Below, piece after piece: positions 6,826-12,538 of a DNA stretch of 12,538 nucleotides. The stretch comes from Aquabacterium sp. GTDB lineage: Bacteria > Pseudomonadota > Gammaproteobacteria > Burkholderiales > Burkholderiaceae_C. The stretch is from assembly GCA_017989885.1 (NCBI GenBank), contig JAGNPA010000018.1, positions 1 through 12,538 of the forward strand, read 5' to 3'. Made by a program: the position numbers and the translations under genes. The notes below the pieces were generated by a model. The model ran no database searches. It saw nothing but the letters and a program-made list of their open reading frames with translations, and was not told the DNA's origin. The first letter of the stretch is position 1. Each line of letters begins with the position of its first letter.

Positions 6826-8124
6826 ATGGCGGCTGCGTTCAAACCCTTGATGCCGCTGGACGAGGCCTGGTCTCGTCTGCATGCGGCGGTGGTCGAGCAC
6901 CTGGGGCCCACGCCCCGCGCGACCGACGTCGTGGACAGCTTTGACGCGCTGGGGCGCGTGCTGGCCGAGGACCTGGTGTCCCAGGTGGACGTGCCACCGC
7001 TGGACAACAGCGCCATGGACGGCTACGCCGTGCGCGCGGCCGACCTGCCGCTGGCGGGGCAGGCCGGTGCCGATGCCGCCACCGTGAGCCTGCCGCAAGG
7101 CCAGCGCATTGCCGCCGGCCAGGTGGGCGCCTCGCTGCAACCGGGCACCTGCGCCCGCATCTTCACAGGTGCCCCCGTGCCCGAGGGCGCCAATGCCGTC
7201 GTGATGCAGGAGCACACCGGCGTGGACGCCGCCACCGGCGCCGTGCACTTCAAAGAGGCCATCCAGGTCGGCCAGAACATCCGTCGCCGTGGTGAAGACA
7301 TCGCCCAGGGCCAGACGGTGCTGCGCGCTGGGGTCCGGCTGACGCCGGCCGGGCTGGGGGTGGCTGCTTCGGTGGGCGCGGCCTCGCTGGCGGTGTTCCG
7401 ACGCCCGAAGGTGGGCGTGCTGACCACGGGCAATGAACTGGTGATGCCGGGCGAGCCTTTGCCGCCGGGCGCCATCTACAACAGCAACCGCCACACGCTG
7501 CGCGGCCTGGTGCAGGCCACGGGCGCCCAGGCGTGCGACCTGGGGGTGGTGCCCGATGACCTGGCCGCCACCCGCGCTGCCTTGCGCGCGGCCGCCGAGC
7601 AGCACGATCTGATCATCACCAGCGGCGGGGTGTCGGTGGGCGAAGAAGACCACCTGCGCAACGCCGTGCTGGCCGAAGGTGGGCTGGATTTCTGGGCGCT
7701 GGCCATCAAGCCGGGCAAGCCCTTCGTGTTTGGCTGGATCCACCGTGCCGACGGCAGCCGCGCCCTCTACATGGGCCTGCCGGGCAACCCGGTCGCCAGT
7801 TTCGTGACCTTTCTGATGCTGGTGCGCCCGGTGCTGGGTCTGCTGGCGGGCGAGGGCTGGCATCTGCCGCAGGCCGTGTCTCTGGTCGCCGATTTCAGCT
7901 GGCCCAAGCCCGACAAGCGCCGCGAGTTCCTGCGGGCGCGTTTGAACGAACAGGGCAGGGTGGTGCTGCACCCGCACCAGGGCTCGGGCGTGCTGAGTTC
8001 GGCCGCGTGGGCCGAGGGCGTCGTGGACCTGCCTTCAGGCACCATCGTTCGACCGGGCGATGCCGTGAAATTCATTTCCATGGCAGAGTTGGTGCAACCT
8101 TCCATCTCTGCCCGCCAACCTTGA
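6826..8124 (+). CDS. moeA: Molybdopterin molybdenumtransferase MoeA
   Basis: Inserts molybdate into adenylylated molybdopterin to form active molybdenum cofactor. The 432 residues (E. coli MoeA has 411) show the family blocks in order: DNSAMDGYAVRAAD with Asp65, TGAPVPEGANAVVMQE, GVLTTGNELV with Glu204, SGGVSVGEEDHL from Ser266, KPGKPFVFG, and GLPGNPVASFV before the C-terminal beta domain. Acidic residues implicated in metal and molybdate binding in E. coli appear kept. The start is well supported by AGGAG at 6814-6818, seven bases before the ATG. It is 52 bases after thrC and 16 bases before moaD, so it probably heads a moeA-moaD-moaE unit, perhaps with read-through from thrC. Confidence 0.97.
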   Translation: MAAAFKPLMPLDEAWSRLHAAVVEHLGPTPRATDVVDSFDALGRVLAEDLVSQVDVPPLDNSAMDGYAVRAADLPLAGQAGADAATVSLPQGQRIAAGQVGASLQPGTCARIFTGAPVPEGANAVVMQEHTGVDAATGAVHFKEAIQVGQNIRRRGEDIAQGQTVLRAGVRLTPAGLGVAASVGAASLAVFRRPKVGVLTTGNELVMPGEPLPPGAIYNSNRHTLRGLVQATGAQACDLGVVPDDLAATRAALRAAAEQHDLIITSGGVSVGEEDHLRNAVLAEGGLDFWALAIKPGKPFVFGWIHRADGSRALYMGLPGNPVASFVTFLMLVRPVLGLLAGEGWHLPQAVSLVADFSWPKPDKRREFLRARLNEQGRVVLHPHQGSGVLSSAAWAEGVVDLPSGTIVRPGDAVKFISMAELVQPSISARQP

Positions 8125-8140
8125 GCGCGGGCTTGGCATC

Positions 8141-8398
8141 ATGAGCATCACCGTGCGTTATTTCGCGGCTGTCCGCGAACAGCTTGGCCCTTCTGAAACC
8201 TTGTCCTGGGCGGACACCGCCGCGCACACCGTGGGCGAGCTGCGTCAGTGGCTGATCGGCCGCTCACCCGCCCATGCCGCAGCGCTGGACCTGGGCAAGG
8301 GTCTGCGCACCGCCTGCAACCAGACCCTGTGCAACGCCGACCAGGCGGTGCAAGATGGTGACGAGGTGGCTTTCTTCCCTCCGGTGACGGGCGGCTGA
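8141..8398 (+). CDS. moaD: Molybdopterin synthase small (sulfur carrier) subunit MoaD
   Basis: An 85-residue ubiquitin-fold protein whose C-terminal glycine, charged as a thiocarboxylate, donates sulfur to cyclic pyranopterin monophosphate. The sequence begins ITVRYFAAVREQLG and ends FFPPVTGG; the terminal Gly-Gly tail is intact and directly followed by the stop, as required. E. coli MoaD has 81 residues. Its partner moaE starts one base after the stop, giving matched production of the two subunits. The Shine-Dalgarno is weak, so translation may depend on coupling to moeA, which ends 16 bases upstream. Confidence 0.97.
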   Translation: MSITVRYFAAVREQLGPSETLSWADTAAHTVGELRQWLIGRSPAHAAALDLGKGLRTACNQTLCNADQAVQDGDEVAFFPPVTGG

Positions 8399-8399
8399 G

Positions 8400-8930
8400 A
8401 TGAGCGATCAAGACACGGCCCTGCAAGACGCGCTGGCCTGCGTGCGCGTGAGTCCGGACGACTTCGACCTGGGTGCCGAGGTCGCGGCCTTGCGCGGCCA
8501 GGATCCGCAAGTGGGGGCCGTGGTCAGCTTCGTCGGCACGGTGCGTGAGTGGGCGCAGGCCGGCGCATCCGGCAAGCAGCCCGCCATCATGGAGCTGGAG
8601 CACTACCCCGGCATGACCGAGCGCAGCATCGCCGAGCTGATCGTCGAGGCGCGTCGGCGCTTCGATGTGCGCGGCGTCAAGGTCATTCACCGTGTGGGGC
8701 CGCTGGCCGTGTGCGACCAGATCGTGCTGGTGGTGGTCAGCTCAGCCCACCGGGGTGACGCGTTTCACTGCGCCGAGTTCCTGATGGACTGGCTCAAGAC
8801 CCAGGCGCCGTTCTGGAAGAAAGAGTCGGCCGGGGGCGAGAGCCGCTGGGTGGACGCACGCATCAGCGACGACCAGGCTGCGGCACGCTGGGGTGGTCTG
8901 CGCACGCCGCCCAATGTGGCCCAGGGCTGA
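8400..8930 (+). CDS. moaE: Molybdopterin synthase catalytic subunit MoaE
   Basis: Forms the heterotetramer with MoaD that adds two sulfurs to the pterin precursor to make molybdopterin. Family blocks present are GAVVSFVGTVRE (Arg49), LEHYPGMTERSIAELI, VIHRVGPLAVCDQIVLVVV, SAHRGDAFHCAEFLMDWLK and APFWKKE. Lys133 and Lys140 match the spacing of the E. coli active-site lysines 119 and 126. At 176 residues it is longer than E. coli MoaE (150); the extra length is at both ends (an N-terminal lead of about 14 and a C-terminal tail of about 12), with the core intact. The gene starts one base after moaD stops and ends 14 bases before the GGDEF gene. Confidence 0.97.
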   Translation: MSDQDTALQDALACVRVSPDDFDLGAEVAALRGQDPQVGAVVSFVGTVREWAQAGASGKQPAIMELEHYPGMTERSIAELIVEARRRFDVRGVKVIHRVGPLAVCDQIVLVVVSSAHRGDAFHCAEFLMDWLKTQAPFWKKESAGGESRWVDARISDDQAAARWGGLRTPPNVAQG

Positions 8931-8944
8931 GCGCAGCGAACCGC

Positions 8945-10123
8945 ATGCTGGCCATTGACGTCTTCACCTGCTATGGCGTGGCCGGGGCCGGCTCGCTGGT
9001 GGGCATGGGCCTCATCTCGCAGATTCGCACCGACCAGAACCGCGTGCGCGGCGCGCTGGACTTGTACCGCTGGGCCTTCTGTTGCCTCAGCGCGCTGTTG
9101 TGGGTCGTGCTGAGCCCGGATGACTGGCGTCCGCTCGTCACGCAGGTGGCGATCGGCTTTGCCGCCGCAGGGGTGACCTTGCTGGCCTGGGCGTTCCGGC
9201 AGCTCAACGGGCGGCGCACGCCGCCGCGCCTGGGGTGGGCCCTCACGGCGGCGGCTGCCGTGGTGCTGTGGGGCATGGCCGCCTTCGGTTCAGACACCGC
9301 CTACGTGCAGGCCATTGCCTGGGTGTTCGCCGTGGTCAGCCTGGCGATGGCGGTCGACCAGGGGTGGCTGATTCTGCGCAGCCCCCGCATTCAGCGCAGC
9401 GAGCTGAGCCTGTTGGTCGTGGCCACCTTGTTCGCCCTGATCTGGGCGATCACGCTGGCGCATGTGATGTCCGAAGCGGGCGGGCCTTACCCCGCCCACT
9501 GGCTGTACGCGCCAGACTGGCTCTTGCCCATCACGGCGCTGGGCTTTGCGATCTTGCCGCTGTCGGTGGCGGCGGTGGTGTTTGCCATCATCAACCAGCG
9601 GCTCAACCAGCAGTTGCGCAACCGGGCCCTGTCCGATGACCTGACCGGGGCGCTGTCCCGGCGCGGCCTGCGGGAGCTGGGCGAGCGCATGCTGTCCATG
9701 CAGGCCCATCAGCCCACCTCGGTGGCGGTGCTGATGATGGACGTGGACCATTTCAAGGCGGTCAACGACAGCTACGGGCACCAGGTAGGCGACGACGTGC
9801 TGCGCCAGATCACCCAGCTGACGCGCGAGCGTTTGCGTGACGACGCCTTGCTCGCTCGCTACGGCGGCGAAGAGTTCACGGTGCTGTTGCCGGTGCGCAG
9901 CCACCTGGAGGCCAGTGCCGTGGCCGAGCGCGTGCGCCAGATGCTGGCCCTGACGCCCTGCGAGACGCGGGGCGGACCGGTGCCCATCACCGTCAGCATC
10001 GGGGTGGCCTTCCACCGACCTGATGGCACGCTGGAAGATGCCCTGGCCCGGGCCGATGCCTGCTTGTACGAGGCCAAGCAGGCCGGGCGCAACCGGGTGG
10101 TCACCGCGCGGCCCGACGCCTGA
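8945..10123 (+). CDS. Membrane diguanylate cyclase (seven-helix sensor plus GGDEF domain)
   Basis: The 392-residue protein has about seven hydrophobic helices (near 7-26, 41-57, 63-85, 97-115, 120-144, 154-174 and 192-216), a short linker, and a GGDEF domain starting at DDLTGALSRRG (231). The active site is GGEEF at 307-311. Metal and substrate residues in MMDVDHFKAVNDSYGH (Asp266 to His281 region) are present, so it should make cyclic di-GMP from two GTP at the inner face of the membrane. The product-inhibition I-site is imperfect: the RxxD position reads R298-D-D-A301, lacking the last Asp. The N-terminal sensor is not one I recognise. It starts 14 bases after moaE with a weak ribosome binding site, so it is probably co-transcribed with the molybdopterin genes. 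No terminator with a T-tract follows before the clpB promoter. Confidence 0.93.
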   Translation: MLAIDVFTCYGVAGAGSLVGMGLISQIRTDQNRVRGALDLYRWAFCCLSALLWVVLSPDDWRPLVTQVAIGFAAAGVTLLAWAFRQLNGRRTPPRLGWALTAAAAVVLWGMAAFGSDTAYVQAIAWVFAVVSLAMAVDQGWLILRSPRIQRSELSLLVVATLFALIWAITLAHVMSEAGGPYPAHWLYAPDWLLPITALGFAILPLSVAAVVFAIINQRLNQQLRNRALSDDLTGALSRRGLRELGERMLSMQAHQPTSVAVLMMDVDHFKAVNDSYGHQVGDDVLRQITQLTRERLRDDALLARYGGEEFTVLLPVRSHLEASAVAERVRQMLALTPCETRGGPVPITVSIGVAFHRPDGTLEDALARADACLYEAKQAGRNRVVTARPDA

Positions 10124-10170
10124 TCAGGCTTGATCTGGCGCAAGCGGGCCGGGGGCTGAGGGTCGATCCC

Positions 10171-10198
10171 CTTGAAATGTCACGGGACAGCCTTATCT
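10171..10198 (+). promoter_or_regulatory. clpB: Sigma-32 (RpoH) heat-shock promoter of clpB
   Basis: CTTGAAA at 10171-10177 is a perfect match to the sigma-32 -35 consensus. After a 13-base spacer comes CCTTATCT at 10191-10198, which matches CCCCATNT at six of eight positions. The spacing is in the accepted range. Transcription would begin near 10204-10206, giving a leader of about 36-38 bases before the clpB ATG. This is what is expected for clpB, a core member of the heat-shock regulon. Confidence 0.85.
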
Positions 10199-10207
10199 TC
10201 AAAGGCA

Positions 10208-10236
10208 ATCGGCGCCGATCTCCGGGGCCACGGGAG
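10208..10236 (+). promoter_or_regulatory. clpB: clpB leader: 12-base palindrome and partly masked ribosome binding site
   Basis: ATCGGCGCCGAT at 10208-10219 is a perfect 12-base palindrome within the predicted short leader. Next to it CTCC (10220-10223) can pair with GGAG (10233-10236), the Shine-Dalgarno, which stands five bases before the ATG. The masking stem has only four pairs, so a temperature-opened role is possible but weakly supported. Confidence 0.35.
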
Positions 10237-10241
10237 CACTC

Positions 10242-12538
10242 ATGCGACTCGACAAACTCACACAAACATTTCAGGAAGCGCTGACCGAGGCCCAAAGCCT
10301 GGCCGTGACACGCGACAACCCCTACATCGAACCCGCCCACATCCTGCTGGCCATGCTGCAGCAGGACGACGGCCCCAAGGCCTTGCTGGAGCGCGCCGGG
10401 GTCAAGGTGGGCCCCTTGATGGCGGGCCTGACCAAGCAGATCGACAAACTGCCCCAAGTGCAGGGTGCCGAGCAGGTGCAGGCCGGCCGCGACACGGTCA
10501 GCCTGTTGCAGGGCGCCGAGAAAGAGGCGCACAAGCAAGGCGACAACTACATCGCCAGCGAGATGTTCCTGCTGGCGCTGGCCGATCACAAGGGCGAGAC
10601 GGGCGAGCTGGCCCGCGACCACGGCCTGACCCGCAAGTCACTCGAAGCCGCCGTCAAGGCCGTGCGTGGAGACCAGAAAGTGGACAACCCCGAAGCCGAA
10701 GGCCAGCGCGAAGCGCTCAAAAAATACACCCTGGACCTGACCGAGCGTGCCCGTCAGGGCAAGCTCGACCCGGTGATTGGCCGCGACGAGGAAATCCGCC
10801 GCGCCATCCAGGTGCTGCAGCGCCGTTCCAAGAACAACCCGGTGCTGATCGGTGAGCCCGGCGTGGGCAAGACCGCCATCGTCGAAGGCCTGGCCCAGCG
10901 CATCGTGGCCGGCGAGGTGCCCGATTCGCTCAAGAACAAGCGCGTGCTGGTGCTGGACATGGCCTTGCTGCTGGCCGGTGCCAAGTACCGGGGTGACTTC
11001 GAAGAACGTCTCAAGGGCGTGCTGAAAGAAGTGGCCAAGGACGAAGGCCAGACCATCATGTTCATCGACGAAATCCACACCATGGTCGGTGCGGGCAAGT
11101 CCGATGGCGCGATGGACGCTGGCAACATGCTCAAGCCCGCCCTGGCGCGCGGTGAGCTGCACTGCATCGGCGCGACCACGCTGGACGAATACCGCAAGTA
11201 CATCGAAAAAGATGCTGCGCTGGAGCGCCGCTTCCAGAAGATCCTCGTGGGCGAGCCCACCGTCGAGGCCACCATCGCCATCCTGCGCGGCCTGCAGGAG
11301 AAGTACGAGGTGCACCATGGCGTGGACATCACCGACCCGGCCATCGTGGCCGCGGCCGAGCTGTCTCACCGCTACATCACCGACCGTTTCCTGCCCGACA
11401 AGGCCATCGACCTGATCGACGAGGCCGCGGCCAAGATCAAGATCGAGCTCGACTCCAAGCCCGAGGTGATGGACCGCCTGGACCGCCGCATGATCCAGTT
11501 GCAGATCGAGCGCGAGGCCGTCAAGCGCGAGAAGGACGAGGCTTCGGTCAAGCGCTTCGAGCTGCTCAACGAAGAGATCACCAAGCTGCAAAAGGAAATC
11601 GCCGACCTGGACGAGATCTGGAAGGCCGAAAAGGCCCAGGCCCAGGGCAGCCAGAGCGTGCGCGAAGAGATCGACAAGCTGCGCCAGAAGATCGAGGAGC
11701 TGACCCGCAAGGGCGACTTCAACAAGGTCGCTGAGCTGCAATACGGCAAGCTGCCCGAGCTGGAAAAGCGCCTGAAGGACGCCCAGGAGAAAGAAAACGC
11801 CAAGGGCAAGGCCGGCAAGGACGGCGTGGGTCGGCCGCAGCTGCTGCGCACCCAGGTGGGCGCCGAGGAAATCGCCGAAGTGGTGGCGCGTGCCACCGGC
11901 ATCCCCGTGTCCAAGCTGATGCAGGGCGAGCGCGACAAGCTGCTGGCCATGGAGGACAAGCTGCATGAACGGGTCGTGGGTCAACAGGAGGCCATCGTGG
12001 CGGTATCGGACGCCATCCGCCGCTCTCGCGCCGGCCTGTCTGACCCCAACCGGCCTTATGGCTCCTTCCTGTTCCTGGGCCCCACCGGTGTGGGCAAGAC
12101 CGAGCTGTGCAAGGCCTTGGCCGGCTTCCTGTTCGACAGCGAAGACCACCTGATCCGCATCGACATGAGCGAGTTCATGGAGAAGCACTCCGTCAGCCGC
12201 ATGATCGGCGCGCCTCCGGGCTATGTGGGCTACGAAGAGGGTGGGGCGCTGACCGAGGCGGTGCGTCGCAAGCCCTACAGCGTGGTCCTGCTCGACGAGG
12301 TCGAGAAGGCGCACCCGGACGTGTTCAACGTGCTGCTGCAGGTGCTCGACGACGGTCGCCTGACCGACGGCCAGGGCCGCACCGTGGACTTCAAGAACAC
12401 CGTCATCGTGATGACCTCCAACCTGGGTTCGCACCACATCATGCAGATGGCGGGGCAGCCTTCCGAGGCGATCAAGGACGCGGTGTGGGTCGAGGTCAAG
12501 CAGCACTTCCGTCCCGAGTTCCTCAACCGCATCGACGA
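10242..12538 (+). CDS. clpB: ClpB disaggregase (Hsp100), 3' end cut by window edge
   Basis: ATP-driven hexameric ring chaperone that pulls proteins out of aggregates with DnaK/DnaJ/GrpE. The visible 765 residues (of about 860 in full-length relatives) begin [21 protein letters not shown]. An N-domain (1 to about 145) leads to NBD1 with Walker A GEPGVGKT at 204-211 and Walker B MFIDEIH with Glu277. A coiled-coil M-domain at about 405-525, rich in Lys and Glu, marks ClpB as against ClpA or ClpC. NBD2 has Walker A GPTGVGKT at 613-620 and Walker [12 protein letters not shown] with Glu686. The window ends at FLNRID, about 95-100 residues before the expected end. The ATG at 10242 has GGGAG five bases upstream. 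A sigma-32 promoter precedes it. All ATPase residues seen are intact. Confidence 0.98.
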   Translation, partial: MRLDKLTQTFQEALTEAQSLAVTRDNPYIEPAHILLAMLQQDDGPKALLERAGVKVGPLMAGLTKQIDKLPQVQGAEQVQAGRDTVSLLQGAEKEAHKQGDNYIASEMFLLALADHKGETGELARDHGLTRKSLEAAVKAVRGDQKVDNPEAEGQREALKKYTLDLTERARQGKLDPVIGRDEEIRRAIQVLQRRSKNNPVLIGEPGVGKTAIVEGLAQRIVAGEVPDSLKNKRVLVLDMALLLAGAKYRGDFEERLKGVLKEVAKDEGQTIMFIDEIHTMVGAGKSDGAMDAGNMLKPALARGELHCIGATTLDEYRKYIEKDAALERRFQKILVGEPTVEATIAILRGLQEKYEVHHGVDITDPAIVAAAELSHRYITDRFLPDKAIDLIDEAAAKIKIELDSKPEVMDRLDRRMIQLQIEREAVKREKDEASVKRFELLNEEITKLQKEIADLDEIWKAEKAQAQGSQSVREEIDKLRQKIEELTRKGDFNKVAELQYGKLPELEKRLKDAQEKENAKGKAGKDGVGRPQLLRTQVGAEEIAEVVARATGIPVSKLMQGERDKLLAMEDKLHERVVGQQEAIVAVSDAIRRSRAGLSDPNRPYGSFLFLGPTGVGKTELCKALAGFLFDSEDHLIRIDMSEFMEKHSVSRMIGAPPGYVGYEEGGALTEAVRRKPYSVVLLDEVEKAHPDVFNVLLQVLDDGRLTDGQGRTVDFKNTVIVMTSNLGSHHIMQMAGQPSEAIKDAVWVEVKQHFRPEFLNRID

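Noticed and set aside
10122..10135. Inverted repeat GATCA-ggct-TGATC after the GGDEF gene as a terminator
   Set aside because: The stem is only five pairs, is AT-containing and has no T-run after it.
10638..12506. A 622-codon open frame on the minus strand opposite clpB, and similar long ones opposite thrC (5094-6761) and moeA (6565-7977)
   Set aside because: All lie antisense to strongly conserved genes and show the same His/Gln/Leu-rich composition typical of antisense frames in GC-rich DNA.
1..12538. CRISPR arrays, insertion sequences, attachment sites, tRNA or rRNA genes, or a new defence cassette
   Set aside because: I saw no spaced direct repeats, transposase or integrase motifs, terminal inverted repeats or structural RNA signatures. 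Nearly all sequence is accounted for by conserved genes.

Overview
The window is GC-rich chromosomal DNA. Its gene content, protein sequences and gene order point to a betaproteobacterium of the order Burkholderiales, near Comamonadaceae or Sphaerotilaceae; the exact genus cannot be read from it. The genes are core or housekeeping genes. I see no insertion sequence, prophage, CRISPR array, tRNA or rRNA, and no stretch that looks recently acquired. No new defence or biosynthetic system is visible. The less ordinary signals are regulatory, plus one membrane diguanylate cyclase gene in a molybdopterin operon.

Left part, minus strand (1-2572). A PIN-PhoH ATPase/nuclease-like gene runs off the left edge. 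A 308-base gene-free stretch separates it from a Bcp/PrxQ peroxiredoxin gene, followed (upstream in transcription) by a small Mth938-like (DUF498) protein. The gene-free stretch holds two intrinsic-terminator-like hairpins reading on the minus strand. One is the natural end of bcp. The other lies only about 30 bases before the PhoH start codon, so any phoH transcript must pass through it. It also shares a 9-base repeat with a second inverted repeat upstream, which would allow alternative foldings.

Middle part, plus strand (2686-6773): alaA (glutamate-pyruvate aminotransferase), hom (homoserine dehydrogenase) and thrC (threonine synthase). hom and thrC overlap by the bases ATGA and are almost certainly translationally coupled. 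Hom makes homoserine and ThrC turns phosphohomoserine into threonine; homoserine kinase is not in the window.

Right part, plus strand (6826-12538): moeA, moaD and moaE form a tight molybdenum cofactor cluster. MoaD and MoaE together form molybdopterin synthase, and MoeA inserts molybdenum. Only 14 bases after moaE begins a seven-helix membrane protein with a GGDEF domain (GGEEF active site, degenerate inhibitory site). After it, a clear sigma-32 type heat-shock promoter precedes clpB, the disaggregase, which runs off the right edge at about residue 765.
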